A stretch of DNA of 29,100 nt, from NCBI GenBank assembly GCA_023416135.1, contig JAEZIF010000132.1, positions 1 to 29,100 on the forward strand. The letters are read 5' to 3'. Below are positions 14,007 to 22,241 of the stretch, in pieces; position 1 is the first letter of the stretch; every line of letters starts with the position of its first letter. This stretch comes from Pseudomonadota bacterium. GTDB lineage: Bacteria > Pseudomonadota > Alphaproteobacteria > Reyranellales > Reyranellaceae. The notes beneath the pieces are model-generated. The model saw only the letters and a list, made by a program, of their open reading frames with translations, was not told the origin of the DNA and ran no database searches. The position numbers and the translations under genes were made by a program.

Positions 14007-15941
14007 TCAAACGAGGTCGCGGGGAATCGTGCAGTCCCAGTCGCGACTGCAGACTTCGTCGTCGCCCTCGTGGGCGCGGAGGCTCGCCTGCAGATGAAAT
14101 GCCGCGTGCGTGCAGGACATCCGCAACCAGGTTTCGAAACGCACCCGCCAGTCGCCGCGCCGCTTGGTCTGGACCCGCCGCATCTCGGCGACGGCACTGG
14201 TCGGGTCGTCGTCCTTGATGTCGAGGTGGTACTTGCCTTCTCCGCCCAGCTCGAAGCCGAGCGTGTCGCGGGCCGGCGCGGCCGTCTCGACGTCCGGCAA
14301 CGGCGGCAGTGACGCATCCTCCGGTCGTGACGGCCGCGCCGGCACATCGAGCGCGCCGCCGAGGATCATCACCGTCGCGTCTTGCGGTGCAGGCCAGATC
14401 ATCGGCCAGTACGTCGTCGAGAGCACGAGCCGGAGGCGATGGCCGGCGGGAAGGGTCGCCCCGCAGTCGTTGAGCTGCAGGCGGACGCGATAGCGCTCGC
14501 CCGGCACCAGCGGCGACGGCGCGGCATGGCTGTCGCGATGCGTGAGATTCAGCACGCCGAAGCTGATGCGCAGCGATCGACCGGAGGGATGCACGTCGCA
14601 AAGCCGGGCCACGAGATTGGCGACCGGCCTATCGCAGGCAATGTCCAGCGTGACGACCGGTGCTCCCAGGACCTCCAGGGGCTCGTCGAGTGGCGGCGTC
14701 TCGAACGGCAACGAGCGCATATCGTCGGGCCGCTGGTCGCCCGCCTGATCGTTGCCGCGGCCGAACGGACACCATTCGCCGGCCTCGCTGCCGACCGTTT
14801 GCGGCGAGCGCACATCGCACGCTGTGAGCGATGCGTGGGCCGACTGCAAGCCGTCGTCGGTCAGGAACAGGCGACGCGGCTTGCGATCGGCCGGCGGCCA
14901 GAGGGGTTCGGCCACCCAGCGTCCCGGCAGCGTCTCGTGATGCGACGCCGGCTGGTGGCTCTCGATCATCCAGGCCCGCAGCATCGGTTCGTCCATCACG
15001 CCCGTCGGCTCGCCCTTCAGCCAATGATCCCACCAGCGCAGCATCTCCTGAAGGAAGCCGATCTGCGGGCCGGGCTTGGCGAAATGCGGATAGGCATGTG
15101 CCCACGGCCCGATCAGTCCCTTGCGCGGTACGTCGAGACGTCCCAGCAGGCGCGGAATGGCATTGGTATAGCCGTCGGTCCAGCCGCCGACGGCGTAGAC
15201 CGGGCATTTGATGGCGCTGAAATCCTCGCACACCGAGCCGTGCCGCCAGTACGCATCGCGCCGTTGATGCCGGAGCCAGGTTTCGAGGAACAACGGCACA
15301 CCATGCAGGCGCTCGAGCCACATCTCGCGCCAGCGCTCGCCGACCAGAAGCGGATCGGGCGGTTGGCACATGTCGCCAAAGAAAAAGCCGGCCCAACCGA
15401 GTTCGGCCGAGGCGAGCTTTGAGCCACCCATGTAATGCACGTCGTCGGCGTAACGGTCATCGGTCGAACAGAGCGTCACGATGGCCTTGAGCGCCGGCGG
15501 CTGCAACGCCGCGACCTGCAGGGCGTTGAAGCCGCCCCACGAGATGCCGAACATGCCGACCGCGCCGCTGCACCACGGCTGGGCGGCGAGCCAGGCGATC
15601 ACCTCCAGCGCATCGTCGAGCTCGGCCTGGCTGTATTCGTCGGAGAGCACGCCTTCGGACTCGCCGCTGCCGCGAATGTCGACCCGCACCGAGGCATAGC
15701 CGTGCCCGGCGAGATACGGATGGGTGAGCGCATCGCGCTGATACGTGCCGTCGCGCTTGCGATAGGGCAAGTACTCCAGCAGCGCAGGCACGGGCCGGGC
15801 CTCGGCGTCCTCGGGCAGCCAGACGCGAGCGGCGAGCCGCGTGCCGTCCTTCAGCGGAATCAGCGTGTGCTCGATCTCGCGGATCGCGCAGGGAAACGAC
15901 GTGACGATCAAGGGGGCATTGTAGCCGCGACTTTCCTCCAA
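14007..15941 (-). CDS. CocE/NonD family hydrolase (X-Pro dipeptidyl-peptidase-like)
   Basis: A hydrolase of up to 644 residues of the CocE/PepX group (cocaine esterase, glutaryl-7-ACA acylase, X-Pro peptidases). The alpha/beta-hydrolase core contains GTRLAARVWLPEDAE, VDIRGSGESEG, the nucleophile elbow GISWGG (serine about 134), VGGWTDGYTNA (acid about 256) and GPWAHAYPH (histidine about 282). The C-terminal half is the jelly-roll PepX_C domain (LDIACDRPVANLVARLCDVHP, PAGHRLRLVLS). All catalytic residues are present. The start is unusual: the frame opens with TTG at 15941 and has no early ATG; a TTG at 15911 would give the family-like MIVTSFP beginning. No signal peptide, so it is cytoplasmic. 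The natural ester or amide substrate is unknown. Confidence 0.88.
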   Translation of the reverse strand: MEESRGYNAPLIVTSFPCAIREIEHTLIPLKDGTRLAARVWLPEDAEARPVPALLEYLPYRKRDGTYQRDALTHPYLAGHGYASVRVDIRGSGESEGVLSDEYSQAELDDALEVIAWLAAQPWCSGAVGMFGISWGGFNALQVAALQPPALKAIVTLCSTDDRYADDVHYMGGSKLASAELGWAGFFFGDMCQPPDPLLVGERWREMWLERLHGVPLFLETWLRHQRRDAYWRHGSVCEDFSAIKCPVYAVGGWTDGYTNAIPRLLGRLDVPRKGLIGPWAHAYPHFAKPGPQIGFLQEMLRWWDHWLKGEPTGVMDEPMLRAWMIESHQPASHHETLPGRWVAEPLWPPADRKPRRLFLTDDGLQSAHASLTACDVRSPQTVGSEAGEWCPFGRGNDQAGDQRPDDMRSLPFETPPLDEPLEVLGAPVVTLDIACDRPVANLVARLCDVHPSGRSLRISFGVLNLTHRDSHAAPSPLVPGERYRVRLQLNDCGATLPAGHRLRLVLSTTYWPMIWPAPQDATVMILGGALDVPARPSRPEDASLPPLPDVETAAPARDTLGFELGGEGKYHLDIKDDDPTSAVAEMRRVQTKRRGDWRVRFETWLRMSCTHAAFHLQASLRAHEGDDEVCSRDWDCTIPRDLV

Positions 15942-15964
15942 TGGGATGACCGTCTACAGGCTTT

Positions 15965-16417
15965 GTGATCGGAGGCGATGAGGGCAGGCGGTGTCGGCGC
16001 GGCAACAAGTTCTTGCTTCTTGCAGTCGGGCTAACCGCGCTCGGCAACAAGGCGCTGGCCGGCGAGGACTATGAAGACTATATCGACGCCGTCCAGCGCT
16101 ACGACCGGCTGATCGATCCTGCCAACCCCGATGCGCTAAGGCTGCTGCCGCTCAACCTCGAGGTCCGCGAAACGCGTGGCTTCATTTACCTGAAGCTCGG
16201 CAACCCGGCGTTGGCATTGAACGAGTACAACTCCGCCCTGACGATCGCTCCCAACCGCGCTTTGCTCCTCTATGGCCGCGGCCTGACCAGGATCAAGATG
16301 GGGAATGCCAACGGCAAGAGCGATCAGGAAGCAGCGCTGACCATAGAACGCCGATGTCGCCAACGACTTTTCGATCCACGGCCTGAAAGAAGTCGGCGCG
16401 GATTTCCTGACAATTGA
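15965..16417 (+). pseudogene. Frameshifted, truncated TPR-repeat protein gene
   Basis: The frame encodes a short N-terminus with a hydrophobic stretch (NKFLLLAVGLTALGNKALAG), then TPR-like helices: LEVRETRGFIYLKLGNPALALNEYNSAL, then APNRALLLYGRGLTRIKMG. After codon ATA at 16343-16345 the protein turns into an arginine-rich tail, whereas reading one base later gives NADVANDFSIHGLKEVGADF, which matches the expected continuation of such proteins (D-x-A-x-x-F...G). One extra base (or two missing) near 16346 therefore broke the gene. It opens only with GTG and lacks a normal signal peptide start. It runs into the degenerate palindrome at 16401. A sequencing error is the alternative to a true pseudogene. 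Confidence 0.65.
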
Positions 16418-16446
16418 AGCGTGTGCGGTTCAACCGACCGGAAATC
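16401..16446. repeat. Degenerate copy 2 of the palindromic repeat
   Basis: A 21-base left arm (16401-16421), loop TGTG and right arm (16426-16446) pair at 15 of 21 positions. The right arm and flank (CGGTTCAA, then CGGAAATCGCTC) closely match copy 1 at 12234-12259. Like copy 1 it ends directly beside a minus-strand stop codon (16449). Confidence 0.6.
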
Positions 16447-16448
16447 GC

Positions 16449-16727
16449 TCAGCCCAGCGCCTCGCGGTAGGCGCGGCTGACCGGGGCATCGGCATGCCGG
16501 TCGTAGTGGATGACCGCATCCCCGGGCTGGCGGGCGCGCAATTCCTGGATCTGCGTCCAGGTCTTGCCGGCCACGGCATAGATCGCCTCGAGCCGCCGGC
16601 GCGCCGTGTGATCGGTCGGATTGAGCCTGAGCTCATGCTCGGCATCGTCGGCCGTGCCGCTCATGCGGTCGAGCTCACGCTCGAGAAATGCCAAGCGCCG
16701 CGCGATCACCGACTCGATCTCGTTCAT
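16449..16727 (-). CDS. Small hypothetical protein, helical
   Basis: A 92-residue soluble protein I do not recognise. It is helical and highly charged: MNEIESVIARRLAFLERELDRM, then HELRLNPTDHTARRRLEAIYAVAGKTWTQIQELRARQPG, with a short C-terminal tail. The first helix has a coiled-coil-like spacing. The ATG at 16727 follows a G-rich GGGGGA ribosome site; the frame extends to 16775 without support. It lies in an otherwise decayed stretch, and its stop is followed at once by the degenerate palindrome. It is probably still an intact gene because the frame and ribosome site are preserved. Confidence 0.6.
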   Translation of the reverse strand: MNEIESVIARRLAFLERELDRMSGTADDAEHELRLNPTDHTARRRLEAIYAVAGKTWTQIQELRARQPGDAVIHYDRHADAPVSRAYREALG

Positions 16728-17183
16728 CACATCCCCCGCTGCGATGCTCCTAAGGTCAGACCGGCCGTTTTGCAAGTGAACCTTGTTGCCGCAGCCCCCA
16801 CTTCCGCGCCGCGCTCATCCCGGCCGCGAGGTCCGGGTTTGCGCAGCATCAGGAACTGCTCCGGCACGACGCCGCCGAGGCGGCGTAGCCGCTCACCAGC
16901 ACGATCGGCAGTCGGGACTGCGCTGGCGCAGCTCTTCGGTCCCCGACCAGCAGCGCCTTTCCGGTCGCCTTGAGCACGGATATCGCCGTGCACGGCAGGC
17001 CGCGGCTCCAGCGAGCACTGCAAGGCGAAGCCGATGGCCCAGCCGTTGTAGATCCACCCACGACACTGGCGGGCTCGCCTTCGACCCAGGAATAGCCGGA
17101 CACGTAACCCGCTTCGTTGGGCTGCGTTAGTGAACCGCCCATTGACGCCCCGACCGGGGACGCCGACTACGAAGGAAATACTC
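16728..17183. other. Gene-poor decayed stretch
   Basis: No intact gene is visible over 456 bases. The minus strand carries broken frames, among them the receiver-domain scrap described separately; upstream of that scrap the two frames contain YVSGYSWVEGEPA and GWIYNGWAIGFALQC, which look protein-like but which I cannot place. The last 60 bases hold the leader and GAAGGA ribosome site of the SDR gene. Confidence 0.5.
16832..16911 (-). pseudogene. Remnant of a response-regulator receiver domain
   Basis: On the minus strand one frame reads LPIVLVSGYA (16911-16882), the strand before the conserved receiver-domain alpha-4 region, and a second frame directly after it reads GGVVPEQFLMLRKP (about 16873-16832), which contains the conserved K-P of receiver domains. 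Together they give the end of a REC domain broken by a frameshift and lacking its N-terminal phosphorylation site. No start codon or output domain remains. It is too short to be certain. Confidence 0.45.
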
Positions 17184-18035
17184 ATGACCGATCAGCCGAC
17201 GCTACCCGTGCAACAGCAGGAGATGCCCGGCACCACGGGTGAGATGAAACCGGTGCCGGATCATGGCGAGGAATCCTATCGTGGATCGGGGCGACTCGCC
17301 GGCAAACGGGCCATCATCACAGGCGGCGACAGCGGCATCGGCCGCGCGGTCGCCATTGCCTTCGCACGCGAGGGCGCCGACTTGGTGATCGCCTATCTCT
17401 GCGAGCATGACGACGCCAAGGAGACAGCGCGCTGGGTCGAGCGCGCCGGACGAAAGTGCGTGCTGGTCGGCGGAGACATCCAGGATGCCGGCCACTGCCG
17501 CAGGATCGTCGATCAGGCGGTCAAGGAATTGGGCGGCATCGACATCCTGGTCAACAACGCGGCCCACCAGGCCACCTTCAAGAAGATCGAGGAGATCAGC
17601 GACGAGGAATGGGAAATGACCTTCAGGGTCAATATTCACGCGATGTTCTACCTGACGAAGGCCGCCGTCTCCCATATGAAGGCAGGAGCTGCCATCATCA
17701 ACACCGCGTCGATCAACGCCGACGTGCCGAACCCGACTCTGCTGGCCTACGCCACGACCAAGGGCGCCATCCAGAACTTCACCGCGGGGTTGGCGCAGCT
17801 GCTGGCGGAGAAAGGCATCCGCGCCAATACCGTTGCGCCGGGACCCGTGTGGACGCCGCTCATCCCATCGACCATGCCCGCGGAAGCCGTGGCCAAGTTC
17901 GGCAGCAACGTGCCAATGAAGCGCCCTGCCCAGCCAGCCGAGCTGGCGACGGCGTACGTAATGCTGGCAGACCCGCTGTCGAGCTACGTTTCCGGAGCGA
18001 CGGTCGCGGTCACGGGCGGCAAGCCGCTCCTGTGA
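17184..18035 (+). CDS. SDR family NAD(P)-dependent oxidoreductase (YghA-like)
   Basis: A 283-residue short-chain dehydrogenase with the long N-terminal extension of the YghA/glucose-ribitol dehydrogenase-like group (EMKPVPDHGEESYRGSGRL). The Rossmann motif is TGGDSGIGRA (about 46-55), the NNAA motif follows LGGIDILV, and the catalytic triad is Ser 176 (NTAS), Tyr 189 and Lys 193 (YATTK). ANTVAPGPVWTPLIPS is the standard loop after the active site. All catalytic residues are present. The ATG at 17184 has GAAGGA upstream. Members are frequently stress-induced in alphaproteobacteria and reduce aldehydes or sugars, but no EcfG-type promoter is visible here. Convergent with the next gene. Confidence 0.92.
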   Translation: MTDQPTLPVQQQEMPGTTGEMKPVPDHGEESYRGSGRLAGKRAIITGGDSGIGRAVAIAFAREGADLVIAYLCEHDDAKETARWVERAGRKCVLVGGDIQDAGHCRRIVDQAVKELGGIDILVNNAAHQATFKKIEEISDEEWEMTFRVNIHAMFYLTKAAVSHMKAGAAIINTASINADVPNPTLLAYATTKGAIQNFTAGLAQLLAEKGIRANTVAPGPVWTPLIPSTMPAEAVAKFGSNVPMKRPAQPAELATAYVMLADPLSSYVSGATVAVTGGKPLL

Positions 18036-18080
18036 CATCTGGCGGCGCCGGCACGTTTCATATCGGCCGCGCGAAACAAA

Positions 18081-19838
18081 TCAGGGCTTCAGCGAGGTCA
18101 GTGCAGGCTCCTCGCGCAGTCGCCTTTCGATCTCCGGCTGAGCAGCTGTTCCGGTCCGGAACGCCTGCTCGAGGTGTTTCATGTACTCCTCGCGGCGCTT
18201 GGGCGGCAACATCGGCTCGCTTGGATCAACGACGGCGTCGACGAGAACGGGACCGTCATGCGCGAAGGCCTCCGCAAGCACGCGGCGGACCTGATCCGGA
18301 TCGTCGACCCGCATGCCGCGAACGCCCATTCCCTCCGCGACCTTCGCGAAGTCGACCGGAGCAAGCTCGCAGCCGAATTCAGGATTGCCCATGAACAGCA
18401 GCTGCTCCCATTTGATCTGCGCAAGCGAGCCGTTGTTCAGCACCACGATCTTGATGGGCAGGCGGTATCGCGCCGCGGTGGCCAGTTCGGCGACCGTCAT
18501 GCTGAGCCCGCCGTCGCCCGTGACGACCACCACCTGCCGACCCGGGAAGGCGATTGCCGCCGCTATGGCGTAGGGCACGCCGCAACCCATGCAGGCGAGC
18601 GTGCCCGACACTGCGAAGCTCTGGTCGTCGCGAATCATCAGGTATTGCGCCGCAAGGCCGGTATTGTGCCCGCTGTCGACGGCAATGATCGCGTCGGCAG
18701 CCAGGCACGAATCAAGTTCGTGGACCACGCGCTGAGGCTTCATCGGCTTGCCGGGACGGGCAGCGCCCTCCCGCAGCGCCTCCAGCCATTCGCCTTTCCA
18801 CTTTTTCGCCCGCGCGAGGAAGCTGCGGTCCGACTTGCGCTCGAGCTTCTCGTTCAGGGCCTCGAGCGAAAGCCGTGCATCGCCGGCAACCGGCGCGTCG
18901 ATTGGGTAGCGCAGGCCGATCCGCCTCGAATCGATGTCGATCTGCACGGTGCGCGCCTGTCCGGGCGGCGGGTAGTACTCCACGTAGGGAAACCCCGAGC
19001 CGATGATCAACAGCGTATCGCATTCGGCCAGCGCCTGCTGTGAGGGGCGGGCGCCGAGGTAGCCGACGCCGCCAGTGACGTGCGGGTGCGTATCCGGCAA
19101 AACGGCTTTGCCCAGCAGGGCCTTTGCGACCGGTGCGCCCAGCAGCTCTGCGGCGCGCGCGAGCTCGTCCTTCGCGCCAAGGGCGCCCTGCCCGGCGAGG
19201 ATCACGACCTTCCGCCCGGCATTGAGGATCCTGGCCGCCTCGGCGATCGCCTGTCGCTCGGGAAAGAGGCACGCCCGCGCCATGCCAATCTGGGGATCGA
19301 TCTTGTGGCGCGGCGATGGCTTGTCCTGCGACAGCGCCTGGTCCTGCACGTCCGCCGGGATGGCAATATGCGCCACCGCGCGCTCGGCAAGGGCCGTCCG
19401 GCACGCCAGGGTGGTCGCCTGGCGCACATGCTGCGCGCCGTAGATGGCCGTCGAATAGGCCGCAACGTCCTGGAACAGCCGGGTGTGGTCAATGTCCTGT
19501 TGCGTCCCGGTCTGTATGAGGTCGTGATAGGGCAGGCCGGTGATCGCCAGCACCGGCGCGCGGTCGAACTTCGCGTCATACAGGCCGGTCAGCAGGTGGC
19601 TGCCGCCTGGACCGGTGGTCGCCAGGCACACTCCCAGCTTTCCGGTCCACTTGGCATAGGCCGCCGCCATGAAGGCAGCGGCCTCTTCATGTCGAGCCTG
19701 GATGAAGCGGACGCGATCGCTTCGCGTGCGCAGCGCCTCCATTATGCCGTTGATGCCGTCACCCGGCAGACCGAACACGGCCTCGACACCCCACGCAGCG
19801 AGCGTGTCGAGCAGTATATCCGAAGCGGTTTCCGTCAT
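18081..19838 (-). CDS. Thiamine diphosphate-dependent enzyme, pyruvate oxidase/acetolactate synthase-like
   Basis: A 585-residue protein with the three-domain fold of the pyruvate oxidase/acetohydroxyacid synthase family. The N-terminal Pyr domain has GVEAVFGLPGDGINGIMEAL and the cofactor-activating glutamate in QARHEEAAAFMA (about 51). The central domain (about 195-330) is FAD/nucleotide-type. The PP domain has the ThDP motif GDGG (about 441) ending in NN (about 468). The GLPGDG start and overall plan fit the PoxB-like or 'thiamine pyrophosphate-requiring' group more than true IlvB, and no IlvN small subunit is adjacent. It probably decarboxylates pyruvate or another 2-oxoacid. The start at 19838 fits the family; the frame extends to 19955 without homology. 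Confidence 0.88.
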   Translation of the reverse strand: MTETASDILLDTLAAWGVEAVFGLPGDGINGIMEALRTRSDRVRFIQARHEEAAAFMAAAYAKWTGKLGVCLATTGPGGSHLLTGLYDAKFDRAPVLAITGLPYHDLIQTGTQQDIDHTRLFQDVAAYSTAIYGAQHVRQATTLACRTALAERAVAHIAIPADVQDQALSQDKPSPRHKIDPQIGMARACLFPERQAIAEAARILNAGRKVVILAGQGALGAKDELARAAELLGAPVAKALLGKAVLPDTHPHVTGGVGYLGARPSQQALAECDTLLIIGSGFPYVEYYPPPGQARTVQIDIDSRRIGLRYPIDAPVAGDARLSLEALNEKLERKSDRSFLARAKKWKGEWLEALREGAARPGKPMKPQRVVHELDSCLAADAIIAVDSGHNTGLAAQYLMIRDDQSFAVSGTLACMGCGVPYAIAAAIAFPGRQVVVVTGDGGLSMTVAELATAARYRLPIKIVVLNNGSLAQIKWEQLLFMGNPEFGCELAPVDFAKVAEGMGVRGMRVDDPDQVRRVLAEAFAHDGPVLVDAVVDPSEPMLPPKRREEYMKHLEQAFRTGTAAQPEIERRLREEPALTSLKP

Positions 19839-20179
19839 GCGCCTGCACCTGCTGAAAAAGGGGGTGAGCCCTCGCGGGCGCGACGGGCAGACAAACACAA
19901 CTTCCCTCTCGCCGCCGGGTTGCCCGAGCCGGCCGAAAATGCGGCTGGCTCGCACGACTACAGTGGCTGATGGGCATTGTGCCGGGAGCTACGGATCTCC
20001 CTCGACGAACCGAGCGTAGTCACGACATAGGCTTGCGCCTGGATCGGTACGTTATCGATCACTCGCCTACCGATGCGCCATTCAGAAGCCCCAAGGTGGT
20101 CACACCCTGCCGCATCCACCGCATTCTAATGTGAGGTTACGCTTCATGCTGAGGCGATTGGGAATCGCTAAGAGCCGGC
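19839..20179. other. Divergent intergenic region without a recognised gene
   Basis: These 341 bases separate two divergent genes and must hold both promoters. I find no EcfG-type site or convincing sigma-70 pair. A 7-bp inverted repeat (ATCGGTA / TACCGAT, around 20043-20075) and a small GGGAG/CTCCC palindrome near 19985 are present but not distinctive. Confidence 0.5.
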
Positions 20180-21178
20180 ATGCAGTTGGTCGTGGGACCT
20201 AGGGTGGGACAGATCATGCCGCGCGACAGTGAGCGCGTCCCGGACGGAACGAGGCCGGCGATGGCGCCGGGCGCGGCGGCGAATACGTTGCCGGAATCGC
20301 ATAAAGCCGATCGATCGCAGGCGCGGGCTCGATCGAAGATGCCGACCATCCCGGCCGATCCGGAGTTGCTGCGCTTTCGCAGCCGGCTCGACCAGCAAAT
20401 TGCGGCGTGGCGGGAAATCAGGCCGGACACCGACTTCGCGACCGTCACCAGCGCGCCAACACCGCGTTTCGACTGGCGCGCGCCGCTCGCCTGGATCACG
20501 CCGATTGCGGCCTGCGCCGCCGCAAGCTTTGCGGGCTGGTGGATTGCGAGCGCCCCGGCGATACGAGCTGGAGAGGAGCTGGTCCAAGTCCGGCAGGCGA
20601 TGCACGAGGAACAGTACAAGGCCGAAAAGCTGGTGGTCGCGCTGGCGGCCGCGTCGCGCGAACTTGGGGCGCAGGCTGCGGCCCTGGCAGCCAAGGACGA
20701 AGGGGAACAGGAGCGCGACGCCCTGAGGAAGGCGTTACAGCAGTCGGAAGCGGCGAAGGCGACGGTCGCGCAGTCGCTGGCTGAGGAACGTTCGCGCAAT
20801 CAGGAGCTTGAGCGGCAGCTTGCCATCCGTTCCGAGGCGATGCCGCCGCCCTCTCCCGGCCCGGCAGCCGACGCGACAGCCGACAGGCCGGCGGCGGAAC
20901 CGGCCGATCCCGAGCTCCTGCACCTGTTGGCCCGCGCCACCCTGCTGGTTGCCCGAGGCGACATCGGCGGGGCGCGCGTCGTGCTGGAACGAGCCGTCGA
21001 GACCGGCAGCGCTTCGGCGCTGTTCGCGCTGGCCGAGACATTCGACCCGGCAATCCTGTCGGCTTGGGGAACCGTGGGCACCCAAGGCGACCCGGCGTGG
21101 GCCAGGGAGCTCTATGCCAAGGCGTTGGCCGGCGGCATCGCGGCCGCAAAGGATCGATTGGCGACCCTAGGGCGATGA
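20180..21178 (+). CDS. Membrane-anchored coiled-coil protein with C-terminal Sel1/TPR-like module
   Basis: A protein of up to 332 residues, first gene of a four-gene operon. The N-terminal ~95 residues are cytoplasmic and polar; one membrane segment (APLAWITPIAACAAASFAGW, about 101-120) follows; residues about 130-220 form a long coiled coil rich in Ala, Glu and Arg; after a Pro/Ala linker, residues 243-332 form a helical Sel1/TPR-like module (LLARATLLVARGDIGGARVVLERA, LFALAETFDP, ARELYAKALAGG). The same C-terminal module is common at the ends of uncharacterised rhizobial membrane proteins. The start is uncertain (20180, 20216 or 20339). TAXI begins 28 bases downstream. It may scaffold its exported neighbours at the membrane, which is inference. 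Confidence 0.78.
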   Translation: MQLVVGPRVGQIMPRDSERVPDGTRPAMAPGAAANTLPESHKADRSQARARSKMPTIPADPELLRFRSRLDQQIAAWREIRPDTDFATVTSAPTPRFDWRAPLAWITPIAACAAASFAGWWIASAPAIRAGEELVQVRQAMHEEQYKAEKLVVALAAASRELGAQAAALAAKDEGEQERDALRKALQQSEAAKATVAQSLAEERSRNQELERQLAIRSEAMPPPSPGPAADATADRPAAEPADPELLHLLARATLLVARGDIGGARVVLERAVETGSASALFALAETFDPAILSAWGTVGTQGDPAWARELYAKALAGGIAAAKDRLATLGR

Positions 21179-21206
21179 AAGGACGGGTTTGCAGGGAGGG
21201 CCGAGC

Positions 21207-22241
21207 ATGACGATCATTACCGGCAAGCGCTTCCTGGCCTTGTCGTCGCTTTGGGCGGCGGCTGCGTTGGCGCTGGTGCCGGGCCAATCGGTCGCCCAAA
21301 CGCAGGATCAGCCTGCAGCAACACGCCCGCTGAGCTTCGGCGCCCAGCAAGAAAAGATCAACGCCTGGACCGTCGGCCTGGCAGCCGGCCTGATCGAAGG
21401 TGCGCCGCTCAGGCTGGCCTCGGAGATGGCGCGCGTGGTCGATGATGGCGCGAACCTGCATGTCCTGCCCATCGTCACGCGCGGTCCGACCGAGAACCTG
21501 AACTCCCTGCTTTACCTGCGCGGCGTCGATCTCGCGATCATCAACTCGGACTCGCTGGACGAATATCGCATCCAGCTTCCCGAAATACGCCGTCACGTCA
21601 CTTACCTGCTGAATCTGTTCCCCTCGGAGTTGCACATCTTCGTGCGGCCCGAGATCGAGAGCCTGCAGGACCTTGCCGGCAAGAAGGTGAACTTCAACAC
21701 GCTGGGCACGGCGGCGGCCTATTCCGGTCCCCTGATGTTCAGCCGCCTCGGCATCGACGTCGACAAGACATTCATCCCACACCCGCTGGCGCTGCAACAG
21801 ATGAGGAAGGGCGAGGGCGACATCGCGGCGGTCGTGTTCATCACTTCAAAGCCGGTCGATGCCTTCCTGCGCGGGCAATGGGCGCCCGGCTTCAAGTTCC
21901 TGCCGGTGACCTACGATGCGAAGTTCGAGGACTACTACCTGCCCGCGGCGCTGGAGGCGGCCGACTATCCCGGCCTCATCAAGGCGGGCGAGCGCATCCC
22001 GACCGTCGCTGTTTCGACGGCGCTGGTCTCCTACAACTGGCCGCTCGGTTCCAACCGGTACCAGCGCGTGGCTCGTTTCACAGATCATCTGTTCAGCCGC
22101 ATCGACAAGCTGCAGGTTGCGGGCTTCGATCCCAAATGGAAGACGATCAACCTCGGCGCCACGGTCCCCGGGCTCGCGCGTTTCCAGGCGGCACAGGAAT
22201 GGCTCGACCGACAGGCGGGCAAAACGGTTGAAAAGCGATGA
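21207..22241 (+). CDS. TAXI-family TRAP-type solute-binding protein, no permease nearby
   Basis: A 344-residue exported protein of the TAXI group (COG2358-type) of periplasmic binding proteins, which normally feed a fused DctQM-type TRAP permease. The signal peptide is clear (ALSSLWAAAALALVPGQSVA, about residues 11-30). The binding-protein body shows the early glycine-containing strand and helix, VDLAIINSDSL, HIFVRPEIESLQDLAGKKV, the NFNTLGTAA ligand-side loop and QMRKGEGDIAAVVFITSKPVD. GGGAGG lies six bases before the ATG at 21207. No TRAP permease gene is in the window; instead it is co-transcribed with three unrelated genes and overlaps the next start by four bases. It may thus have been recruited as a ligand sensor rather than a transporter subunit. 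Confidence 0.82.
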   Translation: MTIITGKRFLALSSLWAAAALALVPGQSVAQTQDQPAATRPLSFGAQQEKINAWTVGLAAGLIEGAPLRLASEMARVVDDGANLHVLPIVTRGPTENLNSLLYLRGVDLAIINSDSLDEYRIQLPEIRRHVTYLLNLFPSELHIFVRPEIESLQDLAGKKVNFNTLGTAAAYSGPLMFSRLGIDVDKTFIPHPLALQQMRKGEGDIAAVVFITSKPVDAFLRGQWAPGFKFLPVTYDAKFEDYYLPAALEAADYPGLIKAGERIPTVAVSTALVSYNWPLGSNRYQRVARFTDHLFSRIDKLQVAGFDPKWKTINLGATVPGLARFQAAQEWLDRQAGKTVEKR

